Assembly (NCBI GenBank): GCA_018433765.1
Contig: JAHDQO010000007.1
Location: 62,001 to 126,000, forward strand
Source: Tissierellales bacterium
GTDB lineage: Bacteria; Bacillota; Clostridia; Tissierellales; Sedimentibacteraceae
Direction of reading: 5' to 3'
DNA length: 64,000 bases
Of this stretch, positions 9,959-18,894 are shown piece by piece. Each line of letters opens with the position of its first letter. Position 1 is the stretch's first letter. The position numbers and the translations under genes were made by a program. The notes beneath the pieces were generated by a model. That model had not been told where the DNA came from. It made no database searches and saw only the letters and a list, made by a program, of their open reading frames with translations.

Positions 9959-11272
9959 TTATAATCTTCTATCTATAGGATTTGGTATGCTTTCACATAA
10001 AATCTTATAAGTATCTTTCCAATTTTCTTTAAACATAGATTTTGATAATTCTTTACCTACTATAAGTATAGTATCATAAATGTTTCCACACTTTTCTTGT
10101 CTTTTTAATAACTCATCATATTCTTTATAACATTTATCTTCTTTAAATGTATCTGTTATTTTTAATAAACTGTCAAATTCCTTATTAAAAGTTAACTCAT
10201 TTAAATAAGTTATGTATTTTTCTGCACATGAACATTCTCTTGAAGCATTGTAACCAACTTCGTTGGTGATTGAATTAGACTCTGGATTAATCTCTGTCAT
10301 AACTGTCTTATGAAATGTATCAGGATATTTTCTATACAACTCACTGAAAGCTTCAACTATAGTAAATAACCAAGGAAGTCCTGTATGTTCTTTCTGTGCT
10401 AAGCCAACTTTTAAAAGTTCATCATTATTTCTCAAGTTTTCATATATGTATCCATGTAATGTATGTTTTTTCCTATTAAGAGGTAAAGCTACTATTTTAT
10501 CTATTCCAATACTATCAAGCCATACTGCAGAATCTACAAATACTTTTATAGATTGTTTTTCAGTTAAACCAGGTATCCCTATAAGAATATTTCCAACAGC
10601 AGTAAACCCAAATTCATGTAATAGTTCTACAGCTTGTATTATTTCCTTATTAGCTAATCCTTTATTAATCCAATTATCTCTTAACCAATCATCATGTACT
10701 TCTACTCCAAACTCTATAGAAATTCTTTTTTTACCTTTCATAATTTTTTTCAGTTTTTCTAACTTTTCTCTTGTTACACTTGCTGCTCTTGCTTCTATAT
10801 TGTATATAAAAGGTCTTTCACTAAATAATTCATTTTTTCCATATAATTCTTCTACAAGCTCTTCTGGCATTTCATCAAAATCTAGTGAATCATATCCAGT
10901 AATGTTTTCTATTACCTGAGGAACTGCCCTTTCGCCTCTTGTATTCTGAAATCCTCTTTTTACAGCTAACGCATATAATTTAGGATCCTTTTCTCTAAGT
11001 GCTAAAAGACTACCCTGTCTTTTGGCATGTTCTGATTGATAATCACACATGCTGCATCCTGATAATATACCATTCTTTGATCTATATGGACATCCGTAAG
11101 TATCTACATAATTCATGTTAAGTCCTACATAAGGATAATATTTCATTTTAGTTCTAGCATGTAGCTTAAATAACTCATCTACATCTTTTTTTTTGGCTTC
11201 TTCGTAAGCTTTAAAGTACTCTGCATCTATAGGTTCCCATATTTTTCTCACTACTTTTTCAATAAAAGTCAT
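9959..11272 (-). CDS. Radical SAM enzyme with C-x11-C-x2-C motif, Elp3/archaeosine-synthase-like
   Basis: 437 residues. The cluster cysteines are C61, C73 and C76 in YGCPYRSKNG and SGCSMCDY, so the first spacing is eleven residues rather than three. The GCxMCxY form resembles the radical SAM subunit of archaeosine synthase and the Elp3-like group (known family feature, recalled, not searched). Later segments IEFGVEVHDDWLR and GNILIGIPGLTEKQ fit the radical SAM barrel. A C-terminal half of about 150 residues contains a CSC and further lone cysteines. The ribosome site before ATG 11272 is weak (GAGTGGGTT). It lies between a carrier gene and a VOC gene and probably oxidises, decarboxylates or couples a carrier-bound intermediate. 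Reaction unknown. Confidence 0.85.
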   Translation of the reverse strand: MTFIEKVVRKIWEPIDAEYFKAYEEAKKKDVDELFKLHARTKMKYYPYVGLNMNYVDTYGCPYRSKNGILSGCSMCDYQSEHAKRQGSLLALREKDPKLYALAVKRGFQNTRGERAVPQVIENITGYDSLDFDEMPEELVEELYGKNELFSERPFIYNIEARAASVTREKLEKLKKIMKGKKRISIEFGVEVHDDWLRDNWINKGLANKEIIQAVELLHEFGFTAVGNILIGIPGLTEKQSIKVFVDSAVWLDSIGIDKIVALPLNRKKHTLHGYIYENLRNNDELLKVGLAQKEHTGLPWLFTIVEAFSELYRKYPDTFHKTVMTEINPESNSITNEVGYNASRECSCAEKYITYLNELTFNKEFDSLLKITDTFKEDKCYKEYDELLKRQEKCGNIYDTILIVGKELSKSMFKENWKDTYKILCESIPNPIDRRL

Positions 11273-11354
11273 AACCCACTCTGTATAATAAATAATTATT
11301 ATACATACTCCTTTCTATTTTTTTATTTAATTATTAGTAATGGTTTTTATCTTT

Positions 11355-11606
11355 TTAGAAACTCGCATTTTTAGCAATATAGTCAACTAGTTGGTTTAGA
11401 TTTGATAGATAATTAAAATCAAGAAATTCTTCTTCAAATTCAATATCAAATCTAGTTTCGATACTAACCAGTAGTTTTATAAAAGTAAGTGAATTAAGTC
11501 CAAGACTTATCAAATCAGTATCAAATGAAGCTTCGTCAAATATTTCTATTTCAATTTTTTCCTTAAATATCTGTTTTATAATTTCTTTTATTTTTTCATT
11601 CGCCAT
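11355..11606 (-). CDS. Second free-standing carrier protein
   Basis: 83 residues with the motif LISLGLNSLTFIKLL; the expected phosphopantetheine serine follows Asn, so the usual DSL reads NSL. Acidic helices flank it. Start ATG 11606 follows AAGGGGATACATAAA. It is encoded between the esterase-like gene and the third radical SAM gene. Two dissimilar carriers plus the carrier domain of the NRPS give the pathway three tethering points. The Asp-to-Asn change is tolerated in some carrier families but could affect recognition by a phosphopantetheinyl transferase. Confidence 0.85.
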   Translation of the reverse strand: MANEKIKEIIKQIFKEKIEIEIFDEASFDTDLISLGLNSLTFIKLLVSIETRFDIEFEEEFLDFNYLSNLNQLVDYIAKNASF

Positions 11607-11662
11607 TTTATGTATCCCCTTACTATTTTTTTTTATTAAACATTAAATTTTCAACTAATATA

Positions 11663-14104
11663 TTATACTATCTTTTCTAAATCACTCCCCCATTCGTATA
11701 TGCTATAATATACATTATTATGAAATATTAATGCTACATTATTCCAATACTCATGTATCCCAAGATATGAAAAAGGCAATACTACTTTTCTAGTAAACAT
11801 ATTTTTTCTAAGCATTTTTATATTATTTGCTTTAATAAACATTACACTAAAGTGTTCATTAGCTGGATTTTTGATTATATATAAAATAACGTAGTCACCA
11901 TAATATTTATTTTTTTTATACTCAAAGTAATCATTATATGTTTTTATAGGAATCTCAATATTTCCATCAAATAATTTTTCTGGATTTTTCACTCCTATAA
12001 ATATTAAATTGTTATGTAAAACTGTTTCTCTTATTTGATTAAGTTTATAGATTGGATAATTAACAGAAATCTTATTATAATATCCATTAGAACTTGGTGT
12101 AGAAAAGTTATCAGCAACTCTTTTAACCGCATTATCTAACTCATCAGGCACAATTATTCTCATATTATCCATATATACATCAAGCAGTCCCATACCTTTA
12201 ATAGTATCAACATTAAACCTACTATCATCGTTTGTAATATTATACAAACCTTCTTTTAATTCGAAAATTATTTTATTTTTATTATAATTATAAAAATGTA
12301 TAACTTTCGTATTGACAATAACCTTAAAATTCCTTTTGTCAATCTGAGGTGGTATAGTTATTGCAAAGCCATCCGTATTTTTTACTGTGATTTCTATAAA
12401 ACTACTTGATAAAATAGATGCTGTAACAAGTGCATACTTCTTACCAAAGCTTATTCCATACAGTTTTAACCAATATGATTTTAAATACCTATTTCTTTCA
12501 GTTCTAAAATATATATTATCAGGATAATTATTTCTTTTCTTCCCTCTAAAAAATTCAAGTATTGAGAAATGAAAATACTCTGAAATAGCATGATGAACCA
12601 TATTTTTAATATTTATCTGTGAATAATTACTATAAGATTTAAGAATTTCGTTAATAGAATTTTCATTATTGTAATAACAACTATCCAATGTTGATACATA
12701 ATTAATAATAGGTATATTAGTAACATTTTTAATATGCTTATAATAAGGATATCCAGAAATAGGGAATGCAGCAGCAGCTAAATCAGGGTAATTTTGCATG
12801 ATAGACCATGAAGCATATCCACCGTTACTTTTACCTAATAAATAAATTTTATTTTCATTTATACTATAATTATTAATCATATACCTAGTAGCCTCTAAAT
12901 AGCATGCTTCACTTATATAACTTCCTCCCATTACTCCTCTGCCACTGATATTAACAATAATATATTCATTATTTTCTTCTTCACAGAATAAATAGTAATC
13001 GAATTCAGATATACCTAAGCATGCTATTAAAGGATAATCTTTCTTATCATTATAATCTTTCGGAAATTTAATAATGATTTCTTGATATGAATTATCTATA
13101 CTTGATAAATAATATATTTTTGAAGTACCATCATAACTATTATTAAGTATTTTCCCATTAATAAATTTATTAAGCTTGGAAATTATTGAGTATTTATCTT
13201 GATCAAATGTTAAGGGATTTTCATATTTATTAATCATACCAAATACATTTGCTTTATCTGTTTCATCTGCTTTTATAACACTAACTGCCTTACTAATTAT
13301 TTGCTCTGATATAGGTTCAGATATACTAATAAGAAAATTATGCTTATAAGGAAATATATCTGATATCATATAATACTTACTTATAGAATCCTTAATATCA
13401 GATATTTTGTATGAATATACCCTAAAAACCTTGAACTCTTCTTTTATAAGCTTATCTTTATGTTGAAGATTATGAAAACCTACTATAGTAGACCTTGTAC
13501 TATTTAATGGAATAAACATAAATTTCAACTCACAGTTATTGGAATTATAATATGGAACTACTTGAAGCTTTTCTGATAGCATACTCTCTTTCATTCTTGG
13601 CAGTAATTGATTATTTACAATTTGTTTATAACTATAAACCTGTATTAGAGCAAATGGCGGGAAAGTGTCTTTATCTTTTAAGTAGTATTCAATTATAAGT
13701 GAATTGTTATTATCTAGATTTACAACAATATGTTCTCTATTTTGACGTTCATGGCATATCATTACTAATTTATTATTAACCCATAATTTACTATATCCAG
13801 GTAAATCTACATCAATTACTACTTTTTCATTTTTTTCTGAGGTTATTTGTGTATATAGAAACACCTTCTCACTATCCTTAAAAACTGAAAAATCACATAA
13901 GTAGTAGTTATTAGTCTTGATAAATTTTTCAAAACCTTTATAACCATTTGTTTTAATATTTAACAGTTTTGACTTAATATCGCCGCTAAGCTCTGTATTA
14001 AATAAATCAAAGCTATCTTTATTAATAGGTACTCTATCAAGTATTAAAAACCTATCAATGTATAAAGTTTCTTTTTTATAAACATATGAAGTATATTCAT
14101 CCAT
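11663..14104 (-). CDS. Large esterase / S9-peptidase-like protein
   Basis: 813 residues, no signal peptide. Residues about 1-330 are unrecognised beta-rich sequence. Residues about 335-520 form an alpha/beta hydrolase core: IIIKFPKDYNDKKDYPLI, an ISGRGVMGGSY loop, and the nucleophile elbow GKSNGGY with S426 (GxSxGG, as in prolyl-oligopeptidase-like and PHB-depolymerase-like enzymes). D474 and H504 or H505 are candidate partners. Residues about 520-813 are unrecognised. Start ATG 14104 follows AAAGGATTATAACT. In the cluster it may cut an ester or amide in the product or release a protected precursor. Exact role unknown. Confidence 0.72.
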   Translation of the reverse strand: MDEYTSYVYKKETLYIDRFLILDRVPINKDSFDLFNTELSGDIKSKLLNIKTNGYKGFEKFIKTNNYYLCDFSVFKDSEKVFLYTQITSEKNEKVVIDVDLPGYSKLWVNNKLVMICHERQNREHIVVNLDNNNSLIIEYYLKDKDTFPPFALIQVYSYKQIVNNQLLPRMKESMLSEKLQVVPYYNSNNCELKFMFIPLNSTRSTIVGFHNLQHKDKLIKEEFKVFRVYSYKISDIKDSISKYYMISDIFPYKHNFLISISEPISEQIISKAVSVIKADETDKANVFGMINKYENPLTFDQDKYSIISKLNKFINGKILNNSYDGTSKIYYLSSIDNSYQEIIIKFPKDYNDKKDYPLIACLGISEFDYYLFCEEENNEYIIVNISGRGVMGGSYISEACYLEATRYMINNYSINENKIYLLGKSNGGYASWSIMQNYPDLAAAAFPISGYPYYKHIKNVTNIPIINYVSTLDSCYYNNENSINEILKSYSNYSQINIKNMVHHAISEYFHFSILEFFRGKKRNNYPDNIYFRTERNRYLKSYWLKLYGISFGKKYALVTASILSSSFIEITVKNTDGFAITIPPQIDKRNFKVIVNTKVIHFYNYNKNKIIFELKEGLYNITNDDSRFNVDTIKGMGLLDVYMDNMRIIVPDELDNAVKRVADNFSTPSSNGYYNKISVNYPIYKLNQIRETVLHNNLIFIGVKNPEKLFDGNIEIPIKTYNDYFEYKKNKYYGDYVILYIIKNPANEHFSVMFIKANNIKMLRKNMFTRKVVLPFSYLGIHEYWNNVALIFHNNVYYSIYEWGSDLEKIV

Positions 14105-14241
14105 AGTTATAATCCTTTCTTTTTGTTTTTTATATTATCTTCCGTAGATTTTGAGCTCATTATAGATAAATTCAATAAGTGTCTTTTCTTTTTCATATAA
14201 ACTACCTTTTTTTATCAGACAGATTCAAAAATATATATATT

Positions 14242-16209
14242 TTAGTTAATGTATTTCATATGTTTTCTTATTGCATCAATTATATCTCTCTGCCTTTCTA
14301 CAAACATTAAATGTGTAGCAGAAGGAAAACATATTAAGTTGGATTTATTAAATAAATTATCTGCCCAATATGTTTGTTCATAAGGCGCAACCAAATCATA
14401 TTCAGCACATAAAAGTAAAACAGGAATATGAATCTTTTGTATAATTTCTGTTATATCATGTTCATAATATTCCATACACATATTTAGAAAATTAATTATC
14501 TTCTCTCTTGTTGTAAAAGGATTTAATAAAATATCTCTATATCTTTCTGGTACAATTTCATATATATAGGTACCATTATCTTTTGAAAATTCATCTACAG
14601 GCTGCCTAAATGTACCTTCATATATCATACGAGCATAAAAATCAAGCATTTTTTTATTATGTTTAATCATATCTAGTATAAATGAAATATTACCTCTAAA
14701 TTTTGATTGATCATTATCACTGCCTTCGTAAGGTACAAATTCACCAGCAAGTATAATATGTGACTTAACCTTAGAACTATGTTTTATAGTATACATTAGA
14801 GCTGATTTTACACCGGAACACCATGATATAAAATGAAATTTATCAATTTTTTCATTTTCAATTATTCTTTGAATATCCTCAATCTGATACTTTATACCAA
14901 AAACAGCATTACTATCATTTTCAGGAAGTTCATTATTATGTACTCCTCTAATCATCCAGACTATAACATGATAATTTTTTGACAACTCAGAAATTATATC
15001 ATCCCATGCCTGTACTTCTACTCCATAAGCACTTACAATAATTATCGTTTCACCTTTACCTGCACTATAATAATCAAGTTTTTTTCCATCCTTAAGATTA
15101 ATTGTTTTTTTAATCTGTCCTTTTAAGGCTATATCATGTACTTTTTTTCTCTCATAATAATTTATACGATTTTTGAGTGCCAAAACCATATTTTTGTTGT
15201 ATAAATTTATACTTTTAAATTTATTTAACTTTGAACCGTATAAATCAGTACTCAGATTATACTTTAGGTATGGTAAATGATAGTTAATAATCTTATCAAA
15301 TAAAATATCAATATCATTTAACTTATCTTTATCATAAGTAATTTTAATATTGATATTATGTGATGCATTATTTATTTTATTAATTATAGTTTTTAACTTT
15401 ATTTCTTTAGGATTAGTAATATAGAACACTTCTATTTTATTTTCACACTCTAATAGATAATTCTCATAAATATTATCAATAATTATATCTGTTGGTAATA
15501 AGTTTAGCGAATTATTTTCATTCATATAAACAAGAAGACTATTATCTCTGAAATAATTAGGTATTCTATGTCCTACCCAGTTTTTAAATTCAAACAATCT
15601 GAATAAAAATTCATCTACAACCTTATATCGATTTGATAAAAAGTCTTTGTATAATATAGGAGTTCTGTAAATTTTTACTTTTACATTAGTATCACTTAAT
15701 TTATTAATAAAAAATTCTTCGTTTAATTTCCTAACTTTTTTATATGTACCTAAACAAACAGACTCTTTTTCATTACAACTGCTACTCAAATATATTGAGC
15801 TTATATAATTAATTTCATCAACATTTAATTTACCTATCATTTTTAATATTATTCTTAATATATAATTATTAAGTTTTATAACTTCATAATTATATGAATT
15901 ATCAAATGAAAAATCATCATTATAATGCCATAAGCTAACTTTTTTATCTTCTAAAAGTTCCCTTAAGCATGTAATATTAAAATCAGCATCTTCTATACTA
16001 TAATTAATAATCCTTATATGATTGAATATATTATTAAGCTCTTTTTTTCTAGTGTTATCTTCTGGTAAGCTGTTAATATGAGCTATTATTGATTCCTCCA
16101 ATTTCTTGCTGCATAAACAATATATATCATAGCCTTGTTCATGTAACTTACCGGCAAGCCTTAAACCGAAAAAATCATATATTCCAGTAAATAAAAATAC
16201 TCTATTCAC
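14242..16209 (-). CDS. Fusion: decayed SDR-like domain plus alpha/beta hydrolase with Cys nucleophile (copy A)
   Basis: 655 residues, a paralogue of the protein at 3339-5327 along its whole length. The N-terminal domain again has a broken NAD(P) loop (FTGIYDFFGLRLAGKL) but keeps SLWHYND and SSIY (Y140). The C-terminal hydrolase has SWCSG with Cys464 as nucleophile, D605 in AEYDLVAP and H633 in SATHLM. GTG at 16209 is the start, after AAAGGAATAAAA. This is the first gene after a terminator and a candidate promoter, so it seems to open the main biosynthetic operon. Keeping two copies of so specialised a fusion suggests two similar steps or a heteromeric enzyme. Confidence 0.75.
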   Translation of the reverse strand: MNRVFLFTGIYDFFGLRLAGKLHEQGYDIYCLCSKKLEESIIAHINSLPEDNTRKKELNNIFNHIRIINYSIEDADFNITCLRELLEDKKVSLWHYNDDFSFDNSYNYEVIKLNNYILRIILKMIGKLNVDEINYISSIYLSSSCNEKESVCLGTYKKVRKLNEEFFINKLSDTNVKVKIYRTPILYKDFLSNRYKVVDEFLFRLFEFKNWVGHRIPNYFRDNSLLVYMNENNSLNLLPTDIIIDNIYENYLLECENKIEVFYITNPKEIKLKTIINKINNASHNINIKITYDKDKLNDIDILFDKIINYHLPYLKYNLSTDLYGSKLNKFKSINLYNKNMVLALKNRINYYERKKVHDIALKGQIKKTINLKDGKKLDYYSAGKGETIIIVSAYGVEVQAWDDIISELSKNYHVIVWMIRGVHNNELPENDSNAVFGIKYQIEDIQRIIENEKIDKFHFISWCSGVKSALMYTIKHSSKVKSHIILAGEFVPYEGSDNDQSKFRGNISFILDMIKHNKKMLDFYARMIYEGTFRQPVDEFSKDNGTYIYEIVPERYRDILLNPFTTREKIINFLNMCMEYYEHDITEIIQKIHIPVLLLCAEYDLVAPYEQTYWADNLFNKSNLICFPSATHLMFVERQRDIIDAIRKHMKYIN

Positions 16210-16368
16210 CTTTTATTCCTTTCTATATTTATTTAATTATTGATTTTGTAATCTGCAGAAAGCTTAATTAGGGTAAAAAAGACTTTATCACTAATGTTAA
16301 TCTATTACCAATAAAGAAAAGTAAAGCTTTGAATCACTCGCTGACTGTTCCTTATGGTAAGGCAAGTT

Positions 16369-16374
16369 ATTATA
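16369..16374 (-). promoter_or_regulatory. Candidate extended -10 promoter of the biosynthetic operon
   Basis: On the minus strand TATAAT is preceded by TG one base away (TGTTATAAT, an extended -10). No good -35 is seen at 17 nt. The predicted start point, near 16362, coincides with a short hairpin (CCTTA, three bases, TAAGG; 16350-16362), leaving a leader of about 150 nt before the GTG at 16209. A 5'-terminal hairpin is what a LoaP-type factor would be expected to need, but no recognition sequence is known to me. Confidence 0.4.
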
Positions 16375-16411
16375 ACACTTTACTCTGACTTACATGTAAA
16401 TATGTATACTA

Positions 16412-16436
16412 AAAAACAGTTTTATAAACTGTTTTT
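16412..16436. terminator. Bidirectional intrinsic terminator
   Basis: A perfect 11-bp inverted repeat AAAAACAGTTT / AAACTGTTTTT with a 3-nt loop gives a hairpin with A- and U-tracts on both sides. On the minus strand it lies about 160 nt after the glycosylase stop and separates metK-exporter-glycosylase from the biosynthetic genes. Confidence 0.8.
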
Positions 16437-16506
16437 GATGAATGTATCTCTATATATCATTAATATTTTAGTACAAATACATATTAAATATCTTTTTCAG
16501 TAACAA

Positions 16507-16570
16507 AGGAAAGTTTACTAGGCCACATGAAATAAATTTTATTACATATACTTTAGTTTAAAACTTTCCT
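16507..16570. repeat. 10-bp inverted repeat after the glycosylase gene
   Basis: AGGAAAGTTT at 16507-16516 is exactly complementary to AAACTTTCCT at 16561-16570, 44 nt apart. It lies 26 nt downstream of the glycosylase stop codon and could fold in the 3' untranslated RNA. No T-tract follows, so it is not a classical terminator. Confidence 0.6.
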
Positions 16571-16595
16571 ATAAGATTAGAAAATCAGAATAAAA

Positions 16596-17159
16596 TTACT
16601 CATTATATTTATAGCACCATGTTTCATGATTATTTACAATCCCTATAGCCTGCAAATAAGAATAAACTGTTACAGAACCCATAAACTTTATGCCTCTTTT
16701 TTTCATATCTTTTGATATTTTATCAGAAAGCTCAGTTTTAGTAGGAATATTATCATCCACATTTTTAATAACCTTGTGATCTGTAAATCCCCATAGATAA
16801 TTAGAAAACGAACCAAATTCTTTTTTAATATCTAAAAAAATCTTAGCATTAGATATGGTTGCATTAATCTTAGCTTTACTTCTTACAATTTTTTCATTTT
16901 TAAGAAGTTCTTCAACTTTTTCTTCTCCATAGTTTGAAATTTTGACAGCGTCAAAACCATCGAAAGCAGTTCTAAAAGCCTCTCTTTTCTTAAGAATAAT
17001 TGCCCATGATAATCCAGCTTGAAAAGATTCTAAAACTAACATTTCAAATAGCAACTGATCATCAAATACAGCTACACCCCATTCATTATCATGGTATTCT
17101 CTTTGAAGATCAAAATTAGGATCTACCCACAAACACCTTCGTAAATTTTTTCTTGCCAT
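16596..17159 (-). CDS. tag: DNA-3-methyladenine glycosylase I (TAG)
   Basis: 187 residues, the usual TAG length. It has the YHDNEWGV segment, LESFQAGLSW with the catalytic-site Glu and Trp, and the zinc ligands C9, H23, H178 and C182 (HxxxC near the end), as in E. coli Tag. The enzyme removes 3-methyladenine from alkylated DNA. Start ATG 17159 follows AAGGAGTGAAATAAT. It lies 64 nt after the second exporter gene on the same strand and before the terminator at 16412, so it may be co-transcribed with the exporter. DNA glycosylases act as self-protection in several clusters for DNA-alkylating compounds; that role here is inference. Confidence 0.93.
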   Translation of the reverse strand: MARKNLRRCLWVDPNFDLQREYHDNEWGVAVFDDQLLFEMLVLESFQAGLSWAIILKKREAFRTAFDGFDAVKISNYGEEKVEELLKNEKIVRSKAKINATISNAKIFLDIKKEFGSFSNYLWGFTDHKVIKNVDDNIPTKTELSDKISKDMKKRGIKFMGSVTVYSYLQAIGIVNNHETWCYKYNE

Positions 17160-17223
17160 ATTATTTCACTCCTTATTTTAAAAATTTTGTTACTAAATCA
17201 TATAATGTATGTATAATAACATA

Positions 17224-18894
17224 TTATTTATTTATATCTGCTTTAACGATTCCATTATTAATTACAAATATTTCATCAGCATCTTTTATAGTTGACAATC
17301 TGTGCGCCACAATAATAGACATCTTATTTGCTTTAGACATTATTAAGTCTATATTTTTCTGTATAGTTTTTTCTGTTGCTATATCTAATGATGAAGTAGC
17401 TTCATCTAGTATCAGTATATCTGGATTACATAACAATGCCCTAGCTAAGGCTATTCTCTGACGCTGACCTCCTGATATTGTAAATCCTTTATCTCCAATT
17501 ACAGTATCATATTTATTTTCGAGACTTTCAATAAAATCATGAATCTGCATTTTCCTACATATCTCAATTACTCTATCTAAAGATACTTCTCGTCCAAATA
17601 AAATATTGTTTTTAATAGTATCAGAAAACATAAATGGTTCTTGAAAACAAATAGAAAATTTTTCATGCCAAGTAGTTTTATCAATATTTTTTATGTCTTC
17701 ATTATTAATTTTTATTGTCCCTCTTGTAGGTTCGTACAATGCCATAAATAATTTTGCTATAGTTGATTTACCCCCCCCACTAGGTCCAATAAAAGCTATT
17801 TTTTTCTTGTCTCTTATTTTGAAATTTATATTAGATAAAGATTCTTTCAGGTTTTTTTCATAACTAAAACCTACATTACAAAATTCGATGCTTTCTATAT
17901 TTTTATCAATAGGTTTTAATTTATAAATACTCCTATCTTTATATATAATTCCTTTTATCCTGTCAATTCTGGTAACAATATTAGAAACGCTTACTGCTTC
18001 TGCATATACTAATTCAATATTATTAAGAAGCATATTACAATACTGATATACTATTACGAAAGTAGACACTTCCATTCTACCGTTAGTTACTAATATCCCA
18101 CCATATATTAAGGCTACTACTGTTACTGACCATTTAAACAGATTTGTGACAAAATACTGTAAAGCACCAATATTTTGTAAGTTAACAGCTTCACGGTAAT
18201 ATCTATCAAAGTATGCATCTTGTCTGTCTTTTTCCCATTTTATCCTGTTATATGCTAATACTTCTCTTGTAGAGGATATACCTTCTTCTATCACATCATG
18301 CAATTCTGTAGTCTTTTCAAGATATATCTTCTGGGTTTCATAAAATTTCTTAGAAAAATATTTTCCAATAGTGAGGTAAATTATACTAAGTATTAACGTA
18401 ATTAATAATATAGGCGGATTGATTAATAATAAAATTATCATTAATGTAATACATTGCAAAACATAACTAACACTTTTCATCTTAGTACTTATACCAAGAC
18501 CAATATTATAAGTATCCTGTGTTAATGCATCCACATATTGAATATTTTTTTTCTTTTTTAAAATTTTAAGTGGTGTATAGTGAACACTTGATAATAATTC
18601 ATTAATAAGTACTTTTCTAATAGGATACTGAAAAAAAGCATCCCCTGTATAATCAAGAACAGATGAGAAAATACCATTAAGAGTAATCATTATCCCAAGA
18701 AGAATAACCATAAAAACACTTTTATTAATGTCCTCATTTATAATTCCATCAATAATAAATTTCTGTATACCAGTTTCACCTAATGTGACTATAATAGATA
18801 ATAGTGATATTAATATAAAAATAAACATTTTTAATCTAATATGTTCTATTTTTGATAATACCCACTTAATTTTTAGATAATAATCCCTAATCAT
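17224..18894 (-). CDS. ABC exporter half-transporter (ATPase fused to membrane domain), subunit 2
   Basis: 556 residues: six hydrophobic segments in residues 1-310, then an ATPase with GPSGGGKST (Walker A), ISGGQRQRIALARAL (signature), ILILDEATSSLD (Walker B) and AHRLS. All catalytic residues are present. The ATG at 18894 overlaps the end of the preceding exporter gene by 8 nt, so the two are translationally coupled and probably form a heterodimer. The Walker A codons contain eight consecutive G (C on the plus strand at 17771-17778), unusual in this AT-rich DNA. Probably exports the cluster product. Confidence 0.93.
   Translation of the reverse strand: MIRDYYLKIKWVLSKIEHIRLKMFIFILISLLSIIVTLGETGIQKFIIDGIINEDINKSVFMVILLGIMITLNGIFSSVLDYTGDAFFQYPIRKVLINELLSSVHYTPLKILKKKKNIQYVDALTQDTYNIGLGISTKMKSVSYVLQCITLMIILLLINPPILLITLILSIIYLTIGKYFSKKFYETQKIYLEKTTELHDVIEEGISSTREVLAYNRIKWEKDRQDAYFDRYYREAVNLQNIGALQYFVTNLFKWSVTVVALIYGGILVTNGRMEVSTFVIVYQYCNMLLNNIELVYAEAVSVSNIVTRIDRIKGIIYKDRSIYKLKPIDKNIESIEFCNVGFSYEKNLKESLSNINFKIRDKKKIAFIGPSGGGKSTIAKLFMALYEPTRGTIKINNEDIKNIDKTTWHEKFSICFQEPFMFSDTIKNNILFGREVSLDRVIEICRKMQIHDFIESLENKYDTVIGDKGFTISGGQRQRIALARALLCNPDILILDEATSSLDIATEKTIQKNIDLIMSKANKMSIIVAHRLSTIKDADEIFVINNGIVKADINK

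Noticed and set aside
14105-14241. Short ORF of about 29 codons between the esterase-like gene and copy A of the fusion
   Set aside because: The ATG has a weak ribosome site, the peptide is Lys-rich low-complexity and another frame is also open; not supportable as a gene.
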